Position numbers and translations under genes: made by a program. Source: Bradyrhizobium cytisi (GTDB taxonomy: Bacteria > Pseudomonadota > Alphaproteobacteria > Rhizobiales > Xanthobacteraceae). From it: a stretch of 60,350 nucleotides of DNA. This document shows positions 8,019 through 16,310 of this stretch, in pieces. The notes under the pieces were generated by a model. That model made no database searches. It was not told the origin of the DNA and was given only the letters and a program-made list of their open reading frames with translations. Within the stretch, counting starts at the first letter, position 1; every line of letters begins with the position of its first letter. The DNA lies in contig NZ_VSSR01000074.1 in assembly GCF_008123515.1 (NCBI RefSeq), positions 1 to 60,350 of the forward strand, read 5' to 3'.

Positions 8019-9401
8019 CTAAGAAACGGCGTCTTCCGGTGTCGGCTCAATAGGCCGGAGAACAAATCCGAAGGATTTGGCGCGTCGATGTAGATTGTCG
8101 ATCACCCGTGACCGATAACGCGTCTCGTAGAACGACGCACCAGGATCAACGTACTCCATTCCGTGACGCACGGCGTTGTAGAACAGCACGGCGATCTTGC
8201 GTGCCGTGGCGGTCACCGCCTTGGCCTTGCCGATGCGCGCCGAAAGCCGCCGGTAGAATGCGCCCAACGCGGTATCGGTGCGTCCAACAGTTACGGCGGA
8301 AAGGCGCAGGAGCGCCGCTGCCCGACTGCCGCAACGGCGTGTTCGAGAGGACAGAACCTTCCCGCCGGAGATCTTGTTGTTCGGCGCCAAGCCTAGCCAT
8401 GAGGTGAAGTGTTTTGCGCTCCCCCAGGCGGAGAGGTCGTCGCCGCACTCGGCGATCAGCTTCAGCGAGAGGTAGGGACCGAGACCGTCGATCTGGGTGA
8501 TGTCTTTTCCGAGCAACGCGAACAGCGCCTCGCGGACGTCGAAAGCTAGAGCGTTCGCCTGATCGGTTCGATTCCGACGCCGCGAGGCCCGCGGCGCTGA
8601 TCCATGGCCATGACCGCGATGGACGATCAGTGCCTTTAACACGGCTTCGATCCGGGCGTCGCAGGCCGATACCTTTTCGTGATAAGCGTCGTAGAGGGCG
8701 AGTGCCTGCTCCAGCGCGAACAGGTGCTCGGCGCGGTAGCTCCCGGTGAGCGCCTTTTCGATGGTCTCCGCACTGGCGTGACACCGATAATCACGCAAGC
8801 ATGCCAGTACCTTGGGGTCATGTTCGCCAGCGAGGATCGCGCGGATGATCCGCAGACCAGTCGCGCCAGCGATGTCGGCGACGACGTGGTGGAGTTGGAG
8901 ATTCATCTCTATTAACGCCTTCTGCATGTGCTGGATATGAGAGGCCGCGTACTCGAGCAGACGCTCGCGCTGACGTACGTATGCTCGCAGCTCGGCAATC
9001 TGGTCTTTGGGCCGGAAACTGGCACGCAGCAGACCGTAGGAATGAAGCCGCTGTAGCCACTGCGCATCGCTGACGTCGGTCTTGCGTCCGGGCACGTGCT
9101 TGGCATCGCGGGCATTGACGAGGAATACAATAAAGCCACGGGCATCGAGGAGCTCGAAGATCGGAATCCAATAAACGCTGGTCGATTCCATGACGACCGT
9201 CTCGACGCCGCACTCTGCGAACCAATCCACCAACTGATGTAGGTCGGTCGTGAAGGTACCGAAGCTGCGCACTGGTTCGGACGTTCGATCAGCCCTTACG
9301 GCGGCCATGTGCATGGTCGCCCCGACGTCGATGGCCGCCGCGTTCGGGTAGACCATCGGCATCTTGTGGTAGATCTTGGGTTTCGATCTCTTCTGCTTCA
9401 T
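8019..9401 (-). CDS. IS110-family transposase (DEDD), intact
   Basis: The frame encodes 460 residues. The N-terminal RuvC-like DEDD domain starts with AIDVGATMHMAAV (first acidic residue Asp27) and includes VVMESTSVYWIP and GRKTDVSDAQWLQRL. The C-terminal transposase-20 domain has the IDGLGPYLSLKLIAECGDD block and SWLGLAPNNKISGGKV, carrying the conserved serine region. Length and motifs fit an active recombinase. Its stop codon lies at the very edge of the element. Compared with typical relatives the protein has a longer middle segment (residues 270-285, Arg-rich) and a C-terminal extension of about 30 residues. Confidence 0.9.
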   Translation of the reverse strand: MKQKRSKPKIYHKMPMVYPNAAAIDVGATMHMAAVRADRTSEPVRSFGTFTTDLHQLVDWFAECGVETVVMESTSVYWIPIFELLDARGFIVFLVNARDAKHVPGRKTDVSDAQWLQRLHSYGLLRASFRPKDQIAELRAYVRQRERLLEYAASHIQHMQKALIEMNLQLHHVVADIAGATGLRIIRAILAGEHDPKVLACLRDYRCHASAETIEKALTGSYRAEHLFALEQALALYDAYHEKVSACDARIEAVLKALIVHRGHGHGSAPRASRRRNRTDQANALAFDVREALFALLGKDITQIDGLGPYLSLKLIAECGDDLSAWGSAKHFTSWLGLAPNNKISGGKVLSSRTRRCGSRAAALLRLSAVTVGRTDTALGAFYRRLSARIGKAKAVTATARKIAVLFYNAVRHGMEYVDPGASFYETRYRSRVIDNLHRRAKSFGFVLRPIEPTPEDAVS

Positions 9402-9630
9402 CTCGAATCCTCCTGTTGACGACGGGCAGAAGGGCTGGGCTGCGCTATTGGTCAGATTCCTAAACGGGATCGCCGGATGGCGTCACCATTCTCAAGTGCG
9501 CAACAACCCATGGACCAGGTTTTTTAACGGGGTCACTTGCCACCAAAATCGTATCGGCCGCTCCCTTCCGGTCCGCAATCTAGCGCAGGCCCGTTTCTAT
9601 CCCACAGGGGGAGCGCAGCGCCGCGCATAG
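9402..9630 (-). ncRNA. Possible IS110 bridge RNA region
   Basis: These 229 noncoding bases lie between the transposase start and the element end. In IS110-group elements the equivalent end encodes a bridge RNA whose loops pair with donor and target DNA. The placement is as expected for that group. I could not fold it or match guide loops to the insertion site, so this is inferred from position only. Confidence 0.45.
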
Positions 9631-9678
9631 TTTTTTAGAAGGAGCGCTCACCAAGGCGGGATTGCTGAGCGCAAAGCG

Positions 9679-10506
9679 ATGATCGACCGTGAGCACGATC
9701 TGTCGATCACCAGGCAGGCTGAGGTTCTGCGGATCAGCCGGGGCAGCGTCTATTACCTGCCTCGGTCAGTGCCGGACGCCGATCTCGCGATCCTGCGGCG
9801 TCTCGACCGGTTGCATCTGGAGTATCCTTTCGCCGGTTCGCGGATGCTGCGAGGCCTGCTGGCTTTGCAGGGGTGCAAGATCGGCCGCCGGCATGTGAAG
9901 ACGCTGATGCGGCGGATGGGGATAGAGGCGCTCTATCGCCGTCCGCGCACCACGAAATCCGAGCCCGGCCACAAGATCCATCCATACCTGCTGCGCGGCA
10001 TGGAGATCACGCGGCCGAACCAGGTCTGGGCGATGGACATCACCTACATCCCGATGGAGCGCGGTTTTGTCTACCTCGCGGTCGTGCTCGATTGGGCAAC
10101 CCGTCGTGTTCTGTCGTGGCGGCTGTCGATCACCATGGAAGCAGCCTTCTGCGTCGAGACGCTGGAGGATGCCTTGGCTCGTCACGGCAAGCCGGACATC
10201 TTCAACACCGATCAGGGCTCGCAGTTCACCGGACAGGCTTTTACCGGCGTGCTCGCCGACAACGGCATCGCGATCAGCATGGACGGCAAGGGCGCATGGC
10301 GGGACAACGTGTTTGTCGAACGGCTCTGGCGCAGCATCAAATACGAAGAGGTGTACCTGCGGGCCTATGACAGCGTCAGCGAGGCACGACATTCGATTGG
10401 CCGGTATCTCGATTTTTACAACGGACGACGTCCGCATTCGAGTCTTGACGACATGACTCCGGATCAAGCCTACTTCAATCTTCCGCCGCTCCGCGCGGCG
10501 GCCTAA
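9679..10506 (+). CDS. IS3-family OrfB transposase (DDE)
   Basis: The 275-residue protein has an N-terminal HTH_21-type region (HLEYPFAGSRMLRGLL, RRHVKTLMRRMGIEALYRRP) and an integrase core. The first catalytic Asp is in WAMDITYIPM, the second in FNTDQGSQFT, and the Glu in the DNVFVERLWRSIKYEEVYL block. The ATG overlaps the orfA stop (ATGA). In intact IS3 elements an OrfAB fusion forms by frameshifting. Here the IS110 insertion in orfA prevents that, so the element should be immobile although orfB is complete. Confidence 0.9.
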   Translation: MIDREHDLSITRQAEVLRISRGSVYYLPRSVPDADLAILRRLDRLHLEYPFAGSRMLRGLLALQGCKIGRRHVKTLMRRMGIEALYRRPRTTKSEPGHKIHPYLLRGMEITRPNQVWAMDITYIPMERGFVYLAVVLDWATRRVLSWRLSITMEAAFCVETLEDALARHGKPDIFNTDQGSQFTGQAFTGVLADNGIAISMDGKGAWRDNVFVERLWRSIKYEEVYLRAYDSVSEARHSIGRYLDFYNGRRPHSSLDDMTPDQAYFNLPPLRAAA

Positions 10507-10559
10507 CCCCGGCAGAGGCTCCACTTATCGACGCGGAGATTCTGTTCAGACAAACGGGA

Positions 10560-11230
10560 CCAGCTCTGTCCTCGACGTGCTCACCCATACCAATAATGCC
10601 GCCGCAGCAAACTTTGATGCCCACCTCGCGCACGCGAGTAGGAGTGTCGATCCGATCCTGCAAGGTCCGGGTAGTGATGATGCTGCGGTAGAACTCCGGC
10701 GAAGTGTCCACGTTGTGATTGTAGAAGTCGAGGCCGGCGTCGGCGAGCCGTGCGGCTTGCTTTGGCGTGAGCATGCCGAGCGTTACGCACGTCTCCATGC
10801 CAACACGTTTAATGGCGGCAATCATGTCGCAGACCTGATCGAGGTCGCGGTCCTTTGGACTGCGCCAGGCCGCGGCCATGCAGAAGCGAGTCGCCCCGGC
10901 AGCCTTGGCGCGCTGCGCGGCGGCGACCACATCAGCGCGATCCATCAAGCGAGTTGCCTTCAGGCCAGTGTCGTGATGCACGCTCTGTGCACAGTAGGCG
11001 CAATCTTCAGGACAACCGCCGGTCTTGATGCTGAGCAGACTTGCGGTTTCGACGTGGTTTGGGTCGAAATTGCCGCGATGAACGGTCTGGGCGTGAAATA
11101 GGAGGTCGGCAAATGGCAGCGCGTAAAGCCCTTCCGCCTCGGCACGTTCCCAGTCGCGGCGGACCGGCGCGCCGTTGCGGCCGCTATTGCCTTCGACTTC
11201 CACAGCCCCCCAAGACTTTCGCTCGAGCAT
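10560..11230 (-). pseudogene. bioB: bioB, 3'-truncated biotin synthase
   Basis: Read down from 11230, the protein begins MLERKSWGAVEVEG and reaches the radical-SAM cysteine motif in GGCPEDCAYCAQS (CxxxCxxC), then AAAWRSPKDRD, and YNHNVDTSPEFY (biotin synthase block). Homology stops after GGIIGMGEHVEDRAG. The remaining third of the ~330-residue protein is replaced by DNA at the edge of the IS block. BioB inserts sulfur into dethiobiotin. I chose the ATG at 11230 over the upstream ATG at 11266 because a -24/-12 promoter lies at 11263-11277, so the upstream start would not be transcribed. The gene was therefore probably expressed with the nitrogen-fixation regulon before truncation. Confidence 0.85.
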
Positions 11231-11262
11231 ACAGACGACACCGTCGTGCGTAGCTCCGCAAA

Positions 11263-11277
11263 GCAACCCTCTTGCCC
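11263..11277 (-). promoter_or_regulatory. Sigma-54 -24/-12 promoter for bioB
   Basis: The minus strand reads GGGCAAG-N4-TTGC, with exact GG-N10-GC spacing. The bioB ATG lies about 33 bp downstream. I found no exact TGT-N10-ACA within 250 bp upstream; the nearest, around 11542, has a 9-bp gap. Confidence 0.55.
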
Positions 11278-11279
11278 GT

Positions 11280-11830
11280 TATTAAACGAGAATTATCGTC
11301 GAGTTGCGCCGGGATGGCGCTGATATCAGGCTAATAGCCGCCTCTCATGCAGGATTTCCTCGCAGCATCAAGGCACGCGCAACAACTCTCCTCGACGTCC
11401 CTCACTCAGGCAACTAGCCGATGCGTCCGGTGGTTGCGCCCCATAGGATCCTTTCCTGATACGAATGTGTTTGGCCGCGCGCCATGTATAACGGATCGAC
11501 GGATCTGCTCTAATTCGTCACCCGGCCGATTCCTCGCTGGTGTATGCACGTCACATTCCGCACAAAAAATGGTGGTCCGGGAGAGCCGCCTCTGCGAGCG
11601 TTGCCTCCCGCCGCCTTCAGAAGCGCAGCGGGTTGGGCTCTAGGGCGCAGAGTGGTAGCCCGCACGCCCTTGGCGGGCCTGTGCACCATTTCGTCACCCA
11701 TGCTCCATCGACGGTGTGCTCGTCGCCCGTGACTGTGTTGAGCAAATCCGTCTGGACTCTCGAAGATCATCCGCGGGAACAGCACAGTACTTTGCCGCCG
11801 CTCGACTTACCACCGACGCGGCGAAATCTG
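11280..11830. other. No recognisable gene
   Basis: Overlapping short frames occur on both strands, none with a plausible start site or family signature. This appears to be decayed DNA upstream of bioB. Confidence 0.5.
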
Positions 11831-12250
11831 TTATGACACCGCACTTATCTGCGCAAACAGAATTGCCGCATCAGACGGCCCGAGCCCGACGATGCCCACG
11901 AACGCTGCCGGAGGCATCGGAATGACCTGACGTGTCGGCCTCCAGAGATGCAGGCAATAGCGACTATTGTTGACATACTGCGAGCGAGGAGGATGCAGCT
12001 GGATCACGCATTCCTCCTGATCCCAAAACAGATCTTTGACGAGGCACATTTCGTCCCAGTTTGGAGATCGCCGTGGCGTCGACACAGAGACATGCTCCCA
12101 TCCCGGACGGACGAAGCCGATGATCTTGAGTTGACACCCACAAGGCCCCTGCACGAAGAAGAGACCGGAAGGACCAGATCCCGGTGCGGTGGCGAATCGG
12201 CCATCGCGGACGCGCCCCGCCTCGAGTCTTTCTACAATTTGCTTCCTCAC
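11831..12250 (-). CDS. Conserved hypothetical, DUF7694-like
   Basis: The 139-residue product contains a compact block (GWEHVSVSTPRRSPNWDEMC, then VKDLFWDQEECVIQLHPPRS and YVNNSRYCLHLWRP). I recall this pattern from a widespread bacterial and phage family of unknown function. The frame is open further upstream to 12349. I prefer the GTG at 12250 because AAGGAGAAC lies just before it. The aromatic- and His-rich block suggests a folded domain, but no catalytic role is known to me. No partner gene is adjacent. Confidence 0.6.
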   Translation of the reverse strand: MRKQIVERLEAGRVRDGRFATAPGSGPSGLFFVQGPCGCQLKIIGFVRPGWEHVSVSTPRRSPNWDEMCLVKDLFWDQEECVIQLHPPRSQYVNNSRYCLHLWRPTRQVIPMPPAAFVGIVGLGPSDAAILFAQISAVS

Positions 12251-13098
12251 GCGTTCTCCTTGCTTCGGCCGATAGACTTGACTCCGGCACCCCTCGTGTC
12301 GTCCGACTGATACATCGAGCGGCTGCCACCCCGGCATGGGCAGCCCCAAATACTACTGATCATCTGCACCGAACTTATCTGGACGAAGAACATCGGTTCT
12401 GTCCGGAATCGTCCACCGGAGAGTTCTGTTGTGGTTGGTCTTTCGACTATGATTTTCAATTGGATTTTCTCGTCATGCGTGACTTCGTTGCGAACTTGCC
12501 TCATGCAGACGATCCGCGCAGACATCTACGATGGTTTGGCTACGCAAGCCATGCCAGCAGGAGCTTCTGCTCGCCTCTTCGCCTTAACAAGTCCGCAACG
12601 TTATGGCGTTGAGCTAACCGTGTTTGGTGCAAGATGCCAGAATTCGACTGAACACGCCGCACAGCCAAAATGGCGGCGGAAGCCAATTCGCGTGGCATGA
12701 TCCAGCGAACCGACTACTTTGTCACCCAAAGACACGTCGCCGGCTTCAGCAGATGATGCAAAGCCACGCCAATGCTTCGCCAGTTCGTCGAGCGAGAGGC
12801 TTGTAATTTCGCTCTTGCGACGATCTGACGGTGGGCTTTCATCTCATTCCTTCTCATGTCCAGCGGTCAGCCGGCTTGCCGCCTGAGACACCGTCAATGC
12901 GTCATCTATGTGGCGGACCACAACTCACACAATCGATTCACGGCCAGAGGCTCGGACGCGCGGACCGCACTTTTTAGCAGCCTCGCTCATTGGCGTTACC
13001 GTATGAGGGCGTTTGCCCTAGAGCCGTCCAACGGAGAGGCTTCCGCGCTGCGATCAAAACGCCTTAACCTTCGATGCAACCGTTCGCTCCGGCGGCGA
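12251..13098. other. Gene-poor DNA with nod-box relic
   Basis: I recognise no gene in this stretch. The only structured signal is a nod-box-like sequence at 12904-12947, listed separately. Confidence 0.45.
12904..12947 (+). promoter_or_regulatory. Degenerate nod-box-like sequence
   Basis: The left part ATCTATGTGGCGGA resembles the nod-box start ATCCAY..YRYRGA, and the right part holds ACAATCGATT. The gap between the two is 3 bp shorter than in the box at 40658, and the terminal TTTACC block is lost. No nodulation gene follows. It is probably a relic or a chance match. Confidence 0.3.
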
Positions 13099-13290
13099 TC
13101 AGAACTGCCCGTCGTCAACCTCATTTCTTTGCCGCTTCTCCGCGAGGCGAGCCAGCTTATCATATTCCTTAGCGACCTTGAGGAGCCTGCGTCTGGATGT
13201 GTCGTTCTCGAGCGACTCCGCTTTTACTCGCGTCGCTTCCGCACGGCCTCGCCAATGTTTGGCGTCGGAGAATGGCTTCTTCTGCTTCAT
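13099..13290 (-). CDS. Small conserved hypothetical protein
   Basis: This 63-residue charged protein (MKQKKPFSDAKHWRGRAEAT, then VAKEYDKLARLAEKRQR) is predicted to be mostly helical. Short proteins with an HWRxRAEExR start and a YDKLAxxAE end are common in Bradyrhizobium, usually as lone genes of unknown function. A second ATG four codons upstream (13302) is possible. Nothing nearby suggests a partner. Confidence 0.6.
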   Translation of the reverse strand: MKQKKPFSDAKHWRGRAEATRVKAESLENDTSRRRLLKVAKEYDKLARLAEKRQRNEVDDGQF

Positions 13291-13302
13291 GCAAAAGACC
13301 AT

Positions 13303-14516
13303 GCGATTTTTAGATCAAGAAAATGCGACACATGCCCTACGTAAGATCCCGTAGGCTGGCTTTCGCAAAAGCACCTCATTTGCCGTCATCTGCCGCCCGC
13401 TCTGTCAATGTCTGAGATGCAACAAGCCACTCGCAATAAACGCAAGCGCGTCGAGTAAGCTTCACTGCGGTCTTCTCGGTTGAGAACGCCCGCTTGGAAA
13501 CACCCACGCCAACGCAAAATGATAGTGGAGATTGGACTCACTGGTGGCTCGCGCCAGATCCCGCGCAAAATGCGCGACTCTCGACATAAGGGCTTGAATC
13601 GGACGTAGCGTCAGATTGTAAGGTCTTCAATGCAACTGGCGACCGTGCCTGGCCGCACAACAGCTTCCGGGCGACCAAATTGGGCGTGTGTGTCATTTGG
13701 AGCTCAGATTGCAGAGCGCCGCGGTGCCCCAAACGCCTCAGTGAGGCAGCCTCGGCGAATCATTGCAAGATCTCGCGAGGAAACCGGGAGTGCAGGAGAA
13801 CCGGATGCTGAGCATCGCCGCGTGGTGCCCGATTTGAGATATTGCTCACGGCGGAAGTCGCCGTCTGGAGATCAGCGCGTTGCTGTTCAGAGTGGAATGG
13901 AAGTTGGAGGCCATACCCCAACTTAGGTGGTCGTGATCTACCTACCGCGAACCTGCAAATGGCTTGCTCCCGCCGAAACGGGGCCGCTGTAGGCATTCAC
14001 GTTTGCATAGTGTTCGATACGCATCCTCCTATCGTGACGTTTTCGTCATGCCTGGCTGCGATGATTGGGCGATCGTACGAAAGCCGTTCGGATTATGAGC
14101 TGGCTCACAGCTTGCTGAGCAATCTCAGGAGGGTTCACGCCTTAGAAATTACCAACGCCTCCTCGATATACGCATCGAAAGCTCAAGGAGCCCGACTGCA
14201 TGTCCGCTTCATTCGCGGCCCAACGATTGGCCCTTCGAGCAGGTCGCATGTCCGAGGCGGTCAGGCCGTCTTGGCGCCCAGAAGAGCACCGAGGCGGCGC
14301 CATCGAAGGCATTGTCGGGGGATGCGTCAACTGGTCGCTCACGCCGGAGCCCCTTCGGGCGCCTGGATTGCTTCCGTGCCCGCCTCGATCGTGTTTTTCG
14401 GGACGCGCAACACGACCTCCGGAGGATCGATGGCTTCTGCGGCTTTGGCTATCAAGCAGTCGTTCAACTGATGACCATGTAGCGCGCGAGCTGAGACCAC
14501 AAGGAAATCTCGATCT
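13303..14516. other. No recognisable gene; one 30-bp motif copy
   Basis: Frames on both strands are arginine-rich and mutually overlapping. The stretch contains one copy of the repeated promoter-like motif (13594-13624). An ATG at 13630 opens a 98-codon frame just after it, but the product looks non-natural. Confidence 0.45.
13594..13624 (+). promoter_or_regulatory. MerR-type promoter-like motif, copy 1
   Basis: TTGAAT, a 19-bp spacer with the ACG-N3-CGT dyad, then TAAGGT. This is one of six copies; the copy at 44291 precedes nolA. No convincing gene follows here. Confidence 0.5.
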
Positions 14517-14783
14517 ATGCTCTGTCCGAAATGTCACACAGAAAACTGGCGCGAGATCCCAATGCACGATCCCTGGACTGGCCGACCAGTGATCACCTGC
14601 AATACTTGCGGTGAGTATGCCGAGTACGGTTGCCTCCTGCGCAAAACGGCGCACGCGATTATCGCTGCTACGTTAGCCTGTAACGTGAGAATAGAGGACC
14701 AACGCGATCCGCGGGCGATTGCTGATAGGATTTTGGATGCGCTGGAGAATGCGGGCCTAACAATCGCTCGCGCCTCAAGATGA
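14517..14783 (+). CDS. Small zinc-ribbon-like hypothetical protein
   Basis: The 88-codon frame begins MLCPKCHTENWREI and has a second CNTCGEY, giving two CxxC pairs as in a zinc ribbon. The C-terminal half (DPRAIADRILDALENAGLTI) looks like an amphipathic helix of a real protein. I cannot name a family. The surrounding DNA is decayed, so it may be a remnant. Confidence 0.4.
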   Translation: MLCPKCHTENWREIPMHDPWTGRPVITCNTCGEYAEYGCLLRKTAHAIIAATLACNVRIEDQRDPRAIADRILDALENAGLTIARASR

Positions 14784-15799
14784 ATGGGAGGAACCGCCGA
14801 TCGGCACCGCTACGAGACCCTGGCCATCAAAGAGCATGGCTCACTGCGCCGCTCGTTCCAAAAGCCGTTGTTGCCTGCAATACCGCCGTCTTTCCCGCGG
14901 CCGATCTGGAGTTGCACGCCCCCATAGCAACTCTTTGATACCAGCCACCATTGTAGCAACCACGCCAATCTGGACCCAAGCCACGATCCTCAACGGGACC
15001 AGGGCTGAGCACCGCTTGGGCGCGGCCTTTCCAACGTATGACACCGAGGCAGACCTTCCCACAACTATCGAACCCGCAATCCTGACGTGGCACCTGACGG
15101 CGCCTTTCGAGGTCGATAGTTCAAAGTTGTCTAGAACGGCGAAGTCACTGTTGGTGCCCTGACGGAATTGGGCTCATTGACCAGAATATCGCGCTGCCGG
15201 CGAACGAATACGAGTTTGACATTTTCACGCGATAAGCCCGCAGGGGGATTGAACCGTACGCAGCGTCAGATTGTAGAGTGCCCAGCTGGGTAGCTTCCGA
15301 ATTACTGTGGACAACAGCGGAGCAGGCCGATCGCGTGCGATGAGAGGTCCTCTGCCAAAGCGGCTGAGCTTGCTCAAGAACCGGGACTTTGCCGCCGGCG
15401 TCGATAAGAGAAGGGGCGCTCGGGATCAGCAAACCGCGAGTTTCAATGGCACCGGCATGTGCTCAAGGCGGCTTGTTCACGCTGATGCGGGCTTTGCCTG
15501 GTCATAGTACCGCCGGTCCAAAGACATGCTTGCGAGCGCGGAAAAGACCCCCGGCGGAATGGTCGCCGAACCGAGCGCTGACCTTCTGAGCCATATCGTC
15601 CGCGCCTAGACGCACCATTTTGTTGATTCCGTGGCCACTCGCGAGCAATGAACCGCCAGATTCTTTCCGCTATTGAATTCGTCGTTAGGGGCATAGAGCA
15701 CACTGATCGTCGCGAAGACCTCCCTTGAGGTCTGGCATGCAGGTGCATTGGCCTCATTCGTGCAGCGTTTTCTGTGAACTCAAACAGCACAGAGTCAAT
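14784..15799. other. No recognisable gene; one motif copy
   Basis: Short overlapping frames without start signals. A copy of the repeated motif lies at 15249-15279, and a weak -24/-12-like sequence (TGGCCTC-N4-GTGC) near 15751 precedes the small gene at 15800. Confidence 0.45.
15249..15279 (+). promoter_or_regulatory. MerR-type promoter-like motif, copy 2
   Basis: TTGAAC, a 19-bp spacer with the ACG-N3-CGT dyad, then TAGAGT. No gene is recognisable directly downstream. Confidence 0.5.
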
Positions 15800-15976
15800 A
15801 TGCGCGCTTTCACTTTTGCTTGCCCCATCACCAACATGATTGTCCAGAAATGGATCGATGATGATAAGGGCTGCGCGACAGAGAACGACTTTCAAGGCTT
15901 TGTTTGCCCGGCTTGCTCGCAGTTGCACTGGATGAACAGCAAGACTGGAAAACTCTTGGGCGAGGACAAGAAATGA
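15800..15976 (+). CDS. Small conserved zinc-ribbon hypothetical protein
   Basis: The 58-residue protein (MRAFTFACPITNMIVQKWID, later GFVCPACSQLHWMN and KTGKLLGED) carries one CxxC with a nearby His and an N-terminal Cys. Many Bradyrhizobium genomes contain near-identical short proteins of this form, with no known function. The open frame extends upstream to 15725, but the conserved part starts at the ATG at 15800. Confidence 0.65.
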   Translation: MRAFTFACPITNMIVQKWIDDDKGCATENDFQGFVCPACSQLHWMNSKTGKLLGEDKK

Positions 15977-16310
15977 GGAGAAACTCCCTGGCTCGCCGCG
16001 CGAGTTGAGCAAGCAGAGACAGTGGAACGCTTCTCGGTCCCGACGGGCCTGCTTACCTCCTGTCCGCGCCGCAATTCCATTGGTCGCACCCAAGCAATGG
16101 AGCAACGCCCGACTACAAACTTTCGTATAGTCCTTCAAAACCGTTTCGATGTGGAACGTTTACCTCCGTACAGTTGAGCGATCGATGCAATGTCTATACA
16201 CGGTCCAGAATTCGGTGCTTCGAGAGCGTGACGCTTCCGCATTCGAAGAGGCCAGACGCGATAGAAGGTCGTCGATCGCGGGACGACATTAACCTGCGCA
16301 GAGAAAAGAT
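15977..16310. other. Leader region upstream of noeL
   Basis: No gene is recognised. A weak nod-box-like sequence lies at about 16162-16200. Confidence 0.4.
16162..16200 (+). promoter_or_regulatory. Possible degenerate nod box before noeL
   Basis: ATCGATGCAAT aligns with the ATCGATACAAT core of the nod box upstream of nodA, at matching spacing from a CCGTACAGT segment that fits only the YRYR part of the left half. The TTTACC end is poorly kept. It lies about 110 bp before noeL, a reasonable place for a NodD site, but the match is weak. Confidence 0.35.

Larger units (their letters stand above)
8018..9630 (-). mobile_element. IS110-family element with TT core
   Basis: The boundaries come from restoring IS3 orfA. 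The left flank ends in GATT and the right flank begins with six Ts, while the intact gene needs six Ts in total. The element is therefore 1,613 bp inserted at a TT dinucleotide present on both sides. It has no terminal inverted repeats, as expected for IS110. It carries one intact transposase gene on the minus strand and 229 bp of noncoding DNA upstream of it. Confidence 0.8.
7698..10531 (+). mobile_element. IS3-family element, interrupted by IS110
   Basis: Terminal inverted repeats of 21 bp at 7698-7718 and 10511-10531 agree at 19 or more positions (TCGATAAGTGGAG, then a CTGCC block). Between them lie orfA and orfB in standard IS3 order, split by an IS110-family insertion at 8017/9631. I could not define a target duplication, because the flanks differ. 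Confidence 0.8.
6508..10560. mobile_element. Triple-nested IS block (ISAzo13 > IS3 > IS110)
   Basis: An ISAzo13-family element interrupts iscA near 6507. An IS3-family element with matched termini (7698 and 10531) sits near the 3' end of its transposase gene. An IS110-family element (8018-9630) splits the IS3 orfA. The right end of the ISAzo13 element is not recognisable. What follows 10531 merges with the truncated bioB around 10560. The order of capture is therefore ISAzo13, then IS3, then IS110. Loss of both the iscA and bioB 3' ends suggests a deletion accompanied these events. Confidence 0.8.

Noticed and set aside
13594..13624. Repeated motif as a decayed coding tag (reverse frame reads YNLTxRxIQ)
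   Set aside because: The six copies vary at codon positions 1 and 2 as much as at 3, and the conserved dyad plus promoter placement before nolA fit a regulatory site better. Not fully excluded.
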